64,000 nucleotides of DNA. It comes from Streptosporangium sp. NBC_01755. Its GTDB lineage: Bacteria; Actinomycetota; Actinomycetes; Streptosporangiales; Streptosporangiaceae. This document shows, one piece after another, positions 42,119-50,348 of this stretch (its first letter is position 1; each line of letters begins with the position of its first letter). A program made the translations under genes and the position numbers. The notes under the pieces were generated by a model, which made no database searches, was not told the origin of the DNA, and saw only the letters and a program-made list of their open reading frames with translations. Where the stretch lies: NCBI RefSeq assembly GCF_035917995.1, contig NZ_CP109131.1, forward strand, positions 5,332,001 to 5,396,000, given 5' to 3'.

Positions 42119-42197
42119 GGGCACCGCTCGGGTGTGGAAGCCCGGAGTGAACTTACCGCTCCGGGCCTTTCGCCGTACGGCCCACTGTACGCTTACC

Positions 42198-42211
42198 CAA
42201 GCGTGCGCTAG
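42198..42211. promoter_or_regulatory. CAAGC-N4-GCTAG operator-like site (site B)
   Basis: CAAGC-GTGC-GCTAG lies 10 bp upstream of the GTG of the acyl-CoA dehydrogenase remnant. TAGGTT (42209-42214), six bases before the GTG, could be the -10 of a leaderless transcript overlapped by the operator. Confidence 0.55.
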
Positions 42212-42220
42212 GTTGGTGTA

Positions 42221-42433
42221 GTGGACCTGGACTTCACCCCCGCGGAGCGGGAATTCCGGGCCGAGGTGCGGGACTGGCTGGCCCGGCACGTCCCGGAGGT
42301 CCCGCTGTCCTCGATGGACACGCGGGAGGGCTTCGAGGCGCACCGCGAGTGGGAGCGCCTGCTCGCGGCCGACAGTCTGTCGGTGGTCTCCTGACCCATC
42401 GAGTACGGCGGGCGGGGGGCGAGCCTCGTCGAG
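42221..42433 (+). pseudogene. acyl-CoA dehydrogenase, N-terminal remnant with in-frame TGA
   Basis: From GTG 42221 the frame reads like an acyl-CoA dehydrogenase N-terminus (DLDFTPAEREFRAEVRDWL, EGFEAHREWERLL, LSVVS), then meets TGA at 42392-42394 exactly where the family has Trp (VVSW followed by P and EYGGRGASLVE). Translation past the stop continues as PIEYGGRGASLVE, showing a recent TGG-to-TGA nonsense mutation. Similarity then ends, so over 80% of a 380-residue flavoenzyme of fatty-acid or steroid breakdown is missing. Confidence 0.8.
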
Positions 42434-42489
42434 CGGCCATTTCTAGCCGACTTGTCATGATTTATGGGGAGGAATCCCTCGGTAGATCC

Positions 42490-43488
42490 CTAGGCCGGCA
42501 CCTTTTCCCGGCGGCGGCGTCCCCGGTAGCCGCTGTGGACCAGGACGTCGCCTGGTTCGACGGGTGAGCTGCGGGAACCGGCCGGTACGGCGGGACCGTT
42601 CCGACCGTTCCGACCGTTCCGACCGTTCCGACCGTTCCGGGCCACGGGGCGGGCGGCGGAGACAGAGATGGGCGCAGGGACGGTTGCCGTTCTCGGGCTG
42701 ACGGCCGAGTGGGCGGGCATGGTGGAACGGGCGGGGCGGGCGGAACGGGCCGGGGTGGCTCCGCCGTCGTCTCCCGACGGGGCCTCTCGGCCGTTCCCCG
42801 CCGCTGTCCCGGCGGCGTGCTTGGGTGCCTGCCTGGCCTTGCCGGGTCCCGCGGACGCCGGGGTCTTTCTCGCCGGGATGGGGGCGGGGACCAGGGCGAG
42901 CAGGTTGGGTCCGGGGTCGACCGCCACCAGGTTGCCCCCGCACGCGGTGGCGGGATCGAGAATCAGCTGCTTCTCGGTGGCCTCCCGATCCAGCCGGGCC
43001 TTGATCTTCTCCGGATACCCGTAGCCGACGACCTTGCCGGTGTCGCGCTCCTTGCGCTTGGCGACGCCGCCGTCGATGTTGCCCTCGATCGTGTGGATCC
43101 TGTTCCCCTCGACCCGGGTGACGATCCCCACGTGGTCGATACCGTCGATCTTCTTCGAACCGCTCCAGTCGAAGAAGACGATGGCCCCGGGCTTGGGAGT
43201 GGCGCCCCAGGCATCCTGCTGCTGGAACCACCGGGCGTGGTAGACGGTGTAGGCGAACTGGCCGATCCACTCCTCGTAGCCCAGCTTGCCGGCAGCCCAC
43301 GAAAGGTACATGTCGCACCAGGGGGCGGCGGTGTAGTCGGCGTCGAACTCGACGGTCCTGCCGTACCAGTCGCCGAACTTGGTGTAGCCGCCGCTCTTCT
43401 CGGAGTATCCGAGCTGGCTCTCCAGCAGCTCGACGAACTTCTGCATCTCAGGGGTCATATGAGGTTTCAGGGGACCCCCGGCGGCCAT
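42490..43488 (-). CDS. CHAP-domain protein (amidase-like) with disordered C-terminus
   Basis: 332 residues from ATG 43488; ATG 43458 is an alternative. The CHAP fold occupies about 15-165, with the nucleophile cysteine in AAPWCDMYLSWAAGK and histidine in GIDHVGIVTRVEGNRIHTIEGN. CHAP enzymes cleave peptidoglycan peptides or amides. No signal peptide or membrane span is seen, so export or lysis-dependent action is unclear; endolysin-like use is possible. The last about 130 residues are Ala/Pro/Arg-rich and include a repeated NGR motif encoded by a 9-bp minisatellite. Confidence 0.82.
   Translation of the reverse strand: MAAGGPLKPHMTPEMQKFVELLESQLGYSEKSGGYTKFGDWYGRTVEFDADYTAAPWCDMYLSWAAGKLGYEEWIGQFAYTVYHARWFQQQDAWGATPKPGAIVFFDWSGSKKIDGIDHVGIVTRVEGNRIHTIEGNIDGGVAKRKERDTGKVVGYGYPEKIKARLDREATEKQLILDPATACGGNLVAVDPGPNLLALVPAPIPARKTPASAGPGKARQAPKHAAGTAAGNGREAPSGDDGGATPARSARPARSTMPAHSAVSPRTATVPAPISVSAARPVARNGRNGRNGRNGRNGPAVPAGSRSSPVEPGDVLVHSGYRGRRRREKVPA
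42596..42640. repeat. 9-bp minisatellite, five units, inside the CHAP gene
   Basis: CCGTTCCGA repeated about five times in tandem encodes an NGR repeat on the minus strand. Such repeats change copy number readily, giving length variation in the tail. Confidence 0.8.
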
Positions 43489-43970
43489 GCGGGGATGGTC
43501 GCTCCGCCTTGCGACCTGGCCACCGGGAGACGGGGTAGGGCGATGGCGCGTTCACGCGAGCCTCCCGGGGACGGGTAGGACGCGTGCGGCGGCACCACTG
43601 GCCGGTTGTCTTCCGTGACGAGGGAGGTTACCCGGCCCCAAGGATAGGTCACAACAGTCTAAAGTGCACGCAAAGTCACTTGGCGTCATATACCTAGATA
43701 AAAGACGACGTCATGGGCTTCTGTGTGATCCTTCGCGAGTAGAGCATTTAGCGAAAAGATCTACTGGACGGCCGCAACCGGAGCCAGGGCCGCTGTCACC
43801 GCGCGGGTCGATCTTGTTGACCATCTTCATCCCTGGGGGCCGACCTCTTTACCATCGGCGAAATAGGTATGGATATGGGTATTTATCCCGATATGCCGGT
43901 ATCGGCTCTGGGAGAGGCTGGTCACATCGAAGGCTCAACTGCAACCGATGAAGGATTAAAGGTACGAGCC
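43489..43970. other. intergenic region, locally A/T-rich, regulatory leader of DUF5999 gene
   Basis: About 480 bp between the CHAP gene and the DUF5999 gene. The stretch 43665-43760 and 43850-43900 is far more A/T-rich than its surroundings, with TATACC, TAGATA and a cluster of GATATG/GGTAT words at 43866-43906. Promoters for both divergent genes probably lie here, but I cannot fix hexamers. Confidence 0.45.
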
Positions 43971-44180
43971 ATGTGTCAGCACCAGCCGCGATGCCCTCTC
44001 GCAAGCGCCCCCGATCATGAAGCCGCGTCCCTCGTGGCCTTCCACCCCGAGCAGGGGTGGGGTCTGCTCTGCAACGGCGTCGTGGTCTTCGAGGACACCG
44101 GAGCGCTCCTGCCGGACGGGCGTAGCACTCCCGTCCACAGCATGCCCGCCCACCGTGTTTCGTGGAGGCAGGCGGCATGA
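43971..44180 (+). CDS. DUF5999 family protein
   Basis: 69 residues. The start MCQHQPRCPLASAPDHEAAS and the core HPEQGWGLLCNGVVVFEDTG are the hallmark of DUF5999, a small actinomycete family of unknown function. Start chosen at the conserved ATG 43971, although an upstream in-frame ATG exists at 43869. Its stop overlaps the start of the anti-sigma-like gene (ATGA), so both are made together. In-family cysteines (CQHQPRC, LLC) might bind metal. Confidence 0.88.
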   Translation: MCQHQPRCPLASAPDHEAASLVAFHPEQGWGLLCNGVVVFEDTGALLPDGRSTPVHSMPAHRVSWRQAA

Positions 44181-44719
44181 GTTCGGTTCGGGTTCCCGCC
44201 GGCAAGGGCAAGGGATCGAGCACGCCGGGCGGGCAGGTTGCCCAGTCGTGGCCGATCGCCGCGGGCAACGGTCCCGTGCGTGAGCCGAACCCGCCCATGA
44301 CCGCCCTCCTCGGGGAGCCGGACTTCCAGGAGACGTCGTTCTCCTTCACGCCCGAGTCGTCATCCGTGCCCCGGGCGCGCCGGGTGACCCGCGCCTGCCT
44401 GGCGGACTGGGGGCTGCACGAGGAGCACAGCACGGTCGCCGAGCTGCTCGTCAGCGAGCTGGTCACCAACGCGCTGCGCCACTCGCGAGGGACGATCAGG
44501 CTCGCCCTCTCCTTCGAGGAGGGCCTGCTGCGCTGCGAGGTCGAGGACGCGGACGCGGACCCCTCACAGATCCGCGTGCACCGGGCGCATGAGGACGACG
44601 AGCGGGGACGCGGGCTGCACCTGCTCGACCTGCTGTCCTGCTGCTGGGGTAGCGACCGTACCTCCGAAGGCAAGGCCGTCTGGTTCGAGCTCCCCGCGCA
44701 CGTCGCCGCCGGGTGCTGA
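44177..44719 (+). CDS. ATP-binding anti-sigma-factor-like protein (HATPase_c_2)
   Basis: 180 residues starting at ATG 44177, overlapping the DUF5999 stop. After about 50 disordered residues comes a GHKL ATPase domain: N-box ELLVSELVTNALRHS, G1 box EVEDADADP and G2 box ERGRGLHLLDLL. This is the RsbW/SpoIIAB-like group (PF13581) that phosphorylates anti-anti-sigma factors and holds sigma factors. Streptomycete relatives govern stress or developmental sigma factors. The partner sigma factor is not in this window. Confidence 0.9.
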   Translation: MSSVRVPAGKGKGSSTPGGQVAQSWPIAAGNGPVREPNPPMTALLGEPDFQETSFSFTPESSSVPRARRVTRACLADWGLHEEHSTVAELLVSELVTNALRHSRGTIRLALSFEEGLLRCEVEDADADPSQIRVHRAHEDDERGRGLHLLDLLSCCWGSDRTSEGKAVWFELPAHVAAGC

Positions 44720-44828
44720 CCATGGGCCCGCCACACGCGCCGGTCACACCCGCCCCCGCCGGGGGCTGAACCCACACACCACCTCCGAAGGCCGGATGCC
44801 GAGTCCCCCCGACTCGCCTTCCGCCATA

Positions 44829-44869
44829 CGCCGGAGCCGACGAGATCGCCGCACTCGTCGGCTCCGGCG
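44829..44869. terminator. bidirectional terminator
   Basis: A perfect 16-bp stem (44829-44844 with 44854-44869) and a 9-nt loop, followed on the plus strand by TTCCTCTTTCC, lies between the anti-sigma gene and the convergent LuxR gene. Confidence 0.85.
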
Positions 44870-44882
44870 TTCCTCTTTCCCG

Positions 44883-47273
44883 TCAGGTGCCGGATGCGCG
44901 GTTCCCGTTCACGTCCCGGTTGCGCTCGCCGATCCAGACGGCGATCTGGGCCCGCGAGTGGAAGCCCAGCTTGGTCATGATGTGCTCGATGTGACCCTCT
45001 GCGGTGCGCTGGGCGATCGTCAGCGAAGTCGCGATCTCCTTGTTGCTCAGCCCCTGGGCGACGAGCTGGGCGATCTCGGTCTCTCTGCGGGTCAGCGGGG
45101 ACGGCGACGGCGCGGCCCTGTCCGGGGGCCCGCCGGAGCGAGTGCCCTCGTCGAGGGCGAAGGCCAGTGCCTCCTCGCCAGGCAGCTTCGCGCCCCGCCT
45201 GGCGGCCGCGTCGAAGGCGGTTTTTCCGAGAGCCTCGCGCGTACGGGCCTCGCACTCGTCGTGGTAATACATCAGGTGCCCGAACCCGGACATCGGTGCC
45301 CCGACCGCCTGCCAGATCGTCTCCAGGATTCCCAGCAGTACGGCCGCCCGCCGATGGTTCCCCTCCGCGGCGGTGATCCAGGCCAGCACCTCCAGATTGA
45401 CGCCGACGCCCAGCAGATCGTCGAGCGAGCGGTTGAACCTCAGGCTCTCCTTCTCCAGTTCGGTCGCGCGCCGGGCGTCGCCCTGGGCCCAGACCCCGAC
45501 ACCGAGCGCCATCATCGCGTACGCCCTGTGCCAGCTCTCCCCGTGGGCGTCACAGAGCGTGAGGCACTCCTCGCCCGCGGAGATGGAACTCGCCCAGTCA
45601 CCCAGGAAGGAGTGGGCGAGGCAGAGCCGGATGAGCGTCAGGGCCAGGCCCGTCGGATCGTCGTCGGCGAGGTGGCGCGCAGCCGCCTCCCGGTAGAGCT
45701 CGATCGCGGCTTCGACGTCTCCCCGGAACATGGCGATCATCCCCGAGTAGAGCGTGACGTAGGCCAGGACCGGCTCGTGCCCCGGCAGGTTCCCCAGCGC
45801 CCTGGCCTCCTCCAGCATCGCCGTGGCGGAGACGACATCGGCCTGGATGATGGCCAGCCAGCTGTTGGACCAGAGCGCACGGCCCCGGATCTCGTCGGGC
45901 CCGGTGACGGCGAGCAGGCTTCGGTCCAGCCAGTGTCGTCCCTCGCTGAGATAGTGGCTGGTGATCCAGTGGTAGAGCAGGTCGGTGGCCATGCCGAGGG
46001 CGGCGGAGGTCTCTTCAGGGTCGGTGAAGCAGTACTCCAGCGCGGTGCGCAGGTTGGCGTGTTCGAGATCCAACCTGCCGAACCAGGCCACCTGGGACGG
46101 GCCGAACCGCTGCGCGTACGCCTTCGCCGACAACCGCCGGTAGTGGTCGCGGTGCAGCCGCCGGAGTCTGGTCTCCTGTCCCAGGGCCGCCAGCCGCTCC
46201 CGGCCGTACTGCCGGATCGTCTCCAGCAGCCGGTAGCGGGTGACCGAGGGGGTGGCGGGGGGATTCTCCTTGATCAGGATGGACTTGTCCACCAGCCCGA
46301 TCACCAGGTCGATCGCCTCCTCGCGATCGATGCCCGCCCCCGAGCAGACCGCCTCGGCCGCCTCAAGGTCCAGACCGTCGGCGAACACCGAGACGCGCGC
46401 CCACAGCAGTTGCTCCTTCTCCGTGCAGAGGGCATAGCTCCAGTCGATCAGCGCGCGCAGCGTCTGCTGGCGGGGCAGCGTCGCGGGTGAACCGCCGGTG
46501 AGCAGCCGGAACCGGTCGTCCAGCCTGGCCAGCAGCTCTTCGGGGGAGAGCGCGCGCAACCGCGCGGTCGCCAGCTCGATCGCGAGCGGAATGCCGTCCA
46601 GCCGGCGGCAGATCTGCTCCACGGCGGACCGGTTGGCGTCGGTGACCGTGAAATCCGGTATGACGGCGGCGGCCCGCTCGGCGAACAGCCGCACCGCCTC
46701 GGACTGCGTGGCGGGCTCCGCAGGCAGTCTCGGACGGTCGGAGTCCGGTACCGGTGGCGGCAGCGGCAGCGTCGGCACGGCCAGCGTCTGCTCGGCGGCG
46801 ATGCCCAGCGCCTGCCGGCTGGTGGTGAGGATCCGCAGGGAGGGGGCCGAGCGCACCAGGATCTCCGCCAGCACGGCGCAGCCCCGCAGGAGGTGCTCGC
46901 AGTTGTCGAGGATCAGCAGCGCCCGCTTGTCCCGGAGGTGGTCGACGAGCACCTCCATCAGGGGTCGGCGAGAGGTATCCCTGATCGCCAGGGCCTCGTT
47001 CACCGACGCGCCGAGCAGCTCGGGATCCTTCAGTCCGGCGAGCTCGACCAGCCACACCCCGTCGGGGAAGGCGCGCTGGACATCGGCCGCGACGCGCAGG
47101 GCCAGCCGGGTCTTGCCGACACCGCCGGGGCCGGTGAGGGTCACCACACGGGCCTTGGACAGCAGGCGCCTGACCTCGGCCATCTCATGCCGACGTCCTA
47201 CGAAACTGGTCACCTCGAGTGGCAGCCCCGGTGTCTGCCACCGTTTCGGGGTGGCCGGTGCCACCTCATCCAT
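44883..47273 (-). CDS. LuxR-family regulator with NB-ARC-type ATPase and TPR-like region
   Basis: 796 residues. An N-terminal P-loop ATPase (LTGPGGVGKTRLAL; Walker B LLILDNCEHLL; LTTSRQALGI) is followed by a winged-helix segment, about 300 residues of TPR-like helical repeats, and a C-terminal LuxR helix-turn-helix (LTRRETEIAQLVAQGLSNKE). This is the ATP-dependent signal-integrating class common in actinomycetes (related to AfsR/LAL proteins). A preceding TTG codon is a possible start; ATG 47273 is preferred. Targets and ligand are unknown. Confidence 0.92.
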   Translation of the reverse strand: MDEVAPATPKRWQTPGLPLEVTSFVGRRHEMAEVRRLLSKARVVTLTGPGGVGKTRLALRVAADVQRAFPDGVWLVELAGLKDPELLGASVNEALAIRDTSRRPLMEVLVDHLRDKRALLILDNCEHLLRGCAVLAEILVRSAPSLRILTTSRQALGIAAEQTLAVPTLPLPPPVPDSDRPRLPAEPATQSEAVRLFAERAAAVIPDFTVTDANRSAVEQICRRLDGIPLAIELATARLRALSPEELLARLDDRFRLLTGGSPATLPRQQTLRALIDWSYALCTEKEQLLWARVSVFADGLDLEAAEAVCSGAGIDREEAIDLVIGLVDKSILIKENPPATPSVTRYRLLETIRQYGRERLAALGQETRLRRLHRDHYRRLSAKAYAQRFGPSQVAWFGRLDLEHANLRTALEYCFTDPEETSAALGMATDLLYHWITSHYLSEGRHWLDRSLLAVTGPDEIRGRALWSNSWLAIIQADVVSATAMLEEARALGNLPGHEPVLAYVTLYSGMIAMFRGDVEAAIELYREAAARHLADDDPTGLALTLIRLCLAHSFLGDWASSISAGEECLTLCDAHGESWHRAYAMMALGVGVWAQGDARRATELEKESLRFNRSLDDLLGVGVNLEVLAWITAAEGNHRRAAVLLGILETIWQAVGAPMSGFGHLMYYHDECEARTREALGKTAFDAAARRGAKLPGEEALAFALDEGTRSGGPPDRAAPSPSPLTRRETEIAQLVAQGLSNKEIATSLTIAQRTAEGHIEHIMTKLGFHSRAQIAVWIGERNRDVNGNRASGT

Positions 47274-47339
47274 CAACGCCTCACGCCGGCTTCGGCAGGC
47301 GGACCGCCTAAGGTTCGAGTCCGGCCGACACCACCCACA

Positions 47340-47483
47340 CTATGCGCAGACGGTTTCGCCCCCGTACGCGCCGTGACCGGGGCCGTGACCATGACCATGA
47401 CCATGACCGGGACCGGGACCGGGGTCGTAATCGGGACCGTGGCCGGGTGGGCGGGTGGGCGCCGGCCGTCGGCGGCGAGAGGG
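47340..47483 (-). other. possible 3' remnant of a Gly/His-rich coding region
   Basis: The minus strand is open from the TAG complement at 47486 to a stop at 47340-47342. It ends in P-G-H repeats (GPGHGHGHGHGPGHG) and GETVCA before the stop. Third codon positions are nearly all C or T, as in a real gene. But no ATG, GTG or TTG start exists within the open stretch, and GACCAT/GACCGG microrepeats (47385-47420) create the pattern. It may be the tail of a deleted metal-binding protein. Confidence 0.3.
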
Positions 47484-47538
47484 CTATGGATCAGTAGCCG
47501 GCGTCCCAGTAGGCGAGCGTGTCACCGGTCATCGATCG

Positions 47539-47558
47539 CCAAGCTGGCGCACGCTTGG
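47539..47558 (-). terminator. small hairpin behind the second kinase gene
   Basis: CCAAGC (47539-47544) and GCTTGG (47553-47558) form a 6-bp stem with an 8-nt loop immediately after the kinase stop at 47564. Weak as a terminator. Confidence 0.4.
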
Positions 47559-47563
47559 TTACC

Positions 47564-49729
47564 TCACAAGATGCCGTCCACACCGGTTCGCTCGGGGCCG
47601 GGTTCGTCCACGGTGGGCCGTTCGGAGTTCCGCGGCCTCTCCGGGGCCGGGCCCTGGTCCGGGTCCTGCTCGGGAGCACAGGAGGGCAGGTCGATCCGGA
47701 CCGTCCGGGAGGGCATGTCGCCCGAGGGGACCGTACTGATCGTCACCAGCCGCGTGACGTGCTCCCCGCACCGGGGCGGCTCGGCGAACTCTCCCCTCAC
47801 CTCCCGCGCGTACTCGGTGGCGCCGGACAGTTCCAGCTCCCGCGTGCCGCTGGTCACCGCGCCGTCGAGCTTCTGGGCGAACCCGAGTCGCACGGTCACC
47901 GGCGAGGTGCCCGAGGTCCTCACCAGGAAGCCGACGGTGGTGCCGTCGAAGGCGGTGATGGAGACCGAGGGCGGTGAGCACGGCTCGCCGTGGACCTCCT
48001 GGGTGCGGCTGGAGGTCCCGACGGAGGAGCGGGGCGAGGTCGCGACCGTGACCCGGCGATAGAGGGTCTGCCCGCAGGCGGGGGCCGCGAAGGTGTGCGG
48101 GACGGTGTGTGAGTAGGCCGAGGACCCGTCGAGCACCGAGGTCTGCGGGGGCGCCTGGACGAGCCGGTCGCGCGTCGGACCCTCGGCGAACATGACGGTC
48201 ACCACGACGTCCGCCGGGGTGGAGGCGCGGAAGGCGACAGTGGTCCCGTTCGAGTCGATTCCCACGACCCTCAGGCCGCTGACCGTGTGCGCGGGCTCCG
48301 GTGGCGTCCCCGTCAAGATCGGCGTGGGTGTCGGAGGGCGTGTGGGGGTGGGCGTCGGCGGCTTCGGTGTGGGGGTTGGTGTGGGCTTTGGCGTGGGCGT
48401 CGAGGTGGGCGTCGAGGTGGGCTTCGGTGTGGGCGTCGGGGTGGGGGGTGTGGGGCTCGGGCGCTGAGGCCGCGAGCCGGTCGGCGCGGGGGTCGCGGTC
48501 CGGCTCGGGACCGGTGAGGGGAACGTGACAGGAACGGAGTCCGTGTCCTCCGAGGGCGGCACGGGCCGCCCGACGGCGGCGCCTCGCGAGAGGCTCGGCC
48601 CGACGGACGGCTCCGGCGGCTCCGGCACCTGGCTCCGTCGCGCCGGTGTCCCCTCGATGATTGCTGAGCTGGGTGGCGGGGTGAAGATCGTGTCGGCGGA
48701 GAGCCGGTCGTGCGGCCGGTTGGCCGCGATCACACCGGCGGTCATCGCGACGGTGACCACCCCGAGTCCGGCCAGCGTCCTGGGGCCCAGCCGGGGACGG
48801 CGCACCCGGCGCACCCTCCCCATCCGGCCGAGCACGGTCTGGGCCACCGAGGAACTCGCCCTCGGCGCGGGTTTGGCCAGCGGGAACGCCAGCGCCAGCA
48901 GCGTGGCGAGCTCGGCCAGGTGCCGCCGCCCGCGCTGCTCCCACTCCGGCCCGTACGCCGACAGCGCCGCGGCCTCCAGCTCCTCCAGGAACGCCCGCGC
49001 GTTCTCCGGCCGGTCATGCGGGTCCTTGGCCATGCCCCGGACGACCAGAGCGCGGACCGAGCTGGGCACCTCCGCCACCGGGATCGGCGCGGTCAGGTGC
49101 CCGTGCATCAGCGCCGCGCGGTGATCCGCCTGGTACGGCCTGTGTCCGGTGAGGCACTCGAAGAACACGCACGTGGCCGCGTAGACGTCGGTCGCGGTGC
49201 TCGCCGACGCCCCCTCCCACTGCTCGGGAGCCATGTAGGCGGGGGTGCCGGCGGTGATGCCGGTCTCCCCGACGTGGGCGGCGATGCCGAAGTCCGCCAG
49301 CTTGCTGCCGCCGTCGGCCTGGATCAGCACGTTCTCCGGCTTGTAGTCGCGGTGCACGACCCCGGCCGCGTGCGCGAAGGCCAGGCCCAGCAGCGAGCCC
49401 TTGAGCACGGTCAGCGCGGCCTCCGGGCTCGTGCTGCCGTGCTCGGCCAGGATCCGCCTGAGCGCGACCCCGTCGACCAGCTCCATCACGATCGCGGCTT
49501 CGAGCACGTCCTCGTAGTACTCGTACAGCTGGACCACGTTCGGGTCCTGCAACTCCACCATGACGCGCGCCTCCGCACGGAAGCGCGCCAGGAAGCGGTA
49601 ATCGTCCTTGAGTGTCGCGTTGAGGTATTTGATGGCCACGTAGGCACCGGTGGCGGCGTACGTGGCCAGCACCACGCGCCCGCCTCCGCCGACGCCGAGT
49701 TCCCGAATCTCGCGGTATCCCGGAACCAT
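47564..49729 (-). CDS. membrane Ser/Thr kinase with Thr-Pro stem and extracellular beta domains
   Basis: 721 residues. Kinase domain at about 5-270: RELGVGGGGRVVLA, the lysine in VAIKYL, HRDYKPENVL, ADFGIAAH and TPAYMAPEQWEG. One span (about 319-337, TLAGLGVVTVAMTAGVIAA) leads into a Pro/Ser linker and a TPTP repeat stem (about 425-485). Two extracytoplasmic beta-sandwich-like segments follow, each with a cysteine pair (C563/C599-type positions), suggesting disulfides. No PASTA domain, so it senses something else than the kinase at 34.7 kb. Promoter and start codon (ATG 49729) lie in a 164-bp gap. Confidence 0.9.
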   Translation of the reverse strand: MVPGYREIRELGVGGGGRVVLATYAATGAYVAIKYLNATLKDDYRFLARFRAEARVMVELQDPNVVQLYEYYEDVLEAAIVMELVDGVALRRILAEHGSTSPEAALTVLKGSLLGLAFAHAAGVVHRDYKPENVLIQADGGSKLADFGIAAHVGETGITAGTPAYMAPEQWEGASASTATDVYAATCVFFECLTGHRPYQADHRAALMHGHLTAPIPVAEVPSSVRALVVRGMAKDPHDRPENARAFLEELEAAALSAYGPEWEQRGRRHLAELATLLALAFPLAKPAPRASSSVAQTVLGRMGRVRRVRRPRLGPRTLAGLGVVTVAMTAGVIAANRPHDRLSADTIFTPPPSSAIIEGTPARRSQVPEPPEPSVGPSLSRGAAVGRPVPPSEDTDSVPVTFPSPVPSRTATPAPTGSRPQRPSPTPPTPTPTPKPTSTPTSTPTPKPTPTPTPKPPTPTPTRPPTPTPILTGTPPEPAHTVSGLRVVGIDSNGTTVAFRASTPADVVVTVMFAEGPTRDRLVQAPPQTSVLDGSSAYSHTVPHTFAAPACGQTLYRRVTVATSPRSSVGTSSRTQEVHGEPCSPPSVSITAFDGTTVGFLVRTSGTSPVTVRLGFAQKLDGAVTSGTRELELSGATEYAREVRGEFAEPPRCGEHVTRLVTISTVPSGDMPSRTVRIDLPSCAPEQDPDQGPAPERPRNSERPTVDEPGPERTGVDGIL

Positions 49730-49863
49730 CCAGTCCCCTTCCGAGTGCCGTCGACTTGTTCGACGGTCTCACCCATGGGGTTGGTTGTCACGGTTGGTCA
49801 ACTTTTATGAATGAATCGCGCTCGGTAGTCGATGCGGCCGTGTGTTAACCTCCGAAAGGTAAT

Positions 49864-49877
49864 CAAGCAAGCGCTCG
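49864..49877. promoter_or_regulatory. CAAGC-N4-GCTCG operator-like site (site C)
   Basis: ATCAAGC-AAGC-GCTCGGG lies 17 bp upstream of the cyclase remnant start. It shares its first half-site and spacing with sites at 34353 and 42198. Confidence 0.55.
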
Positions 49878-49893
49878 GGTTAGTAGAGGTCGC

Positions 49894-50280
49894 ATGCCCG
49901 TCGATCTGGGTGCGCTCGCCGCGCTCGGGGCCAGGATCGTCGTGGCGGACGTGGACGAGCCCGCCGCTGTGGACCGTCTCGGGGCCGCCTGCCGTGCCGT
50001 CACCGGCCAGGTGATCAGCCTGGCCATGCCGATCAGGGGGGCCACATCCTCGCCCGCCCCCACGACGGTCCCGCACCTGCGGGGCCGCCCGCTGCCGCAG
50101 CACTTCATGTCCGTGGACGGCGACGACTACGCGGCCGGCACCCGCCCGATCGGGGCCGGGCTGCGGATGGCCGACGACGCCCTGATGGTCACCCACCACG
50201 GCACCACGACTCATGTGGACGCGCTCTGCCACATGTGGGCGGGGGAGGAGCTCTGCAACGGGCGGGAGTGCGCTCGATGA
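49894..50280 (+). pseudogene. cyclase-family (kynurenine-formamidase-like) N-terminal remnant
   Basis: 128 codons resemble the first third of an approximately 310-residue cyclase-family metal hydrolase (PF04199). ISLAMPIRG is followed by the metal-binding VTHHGTTTHVDALCHMW and AGEEL, where the family continues YNGH. Here it ends CNGRECAR and stops. The other half of the active site is absent, so the protein should be inactive. ATG 49894 is preceded by AGAGG. It may still be transcribed from the operator-bearing promoter. Confidence 0.7.
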
Positions 50281-50348
50281 GCATTGGCCGTGAGTGGCTA
50301 GAATAATAGTTGTACTAACATTTGAAATTACTTCCCCGGGGGAGAAGC

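Noticed and set aside
43489-43660. Possible c-di-AMP (ydaO) riboswitch upstream of the CHAP gene
   Set aside because: Such switches often control wall hydrolases and a TAACCTC word is present, but the conserved GGGGGACCC and AGGGGTGAAT cores are absent on both strands.
47311-47335. tRNA-like T-arm GGTTCGAGTCC
   Set aside because: The flanking bases do not pair to form a T stem and no D or anticodon arm lies upstream.
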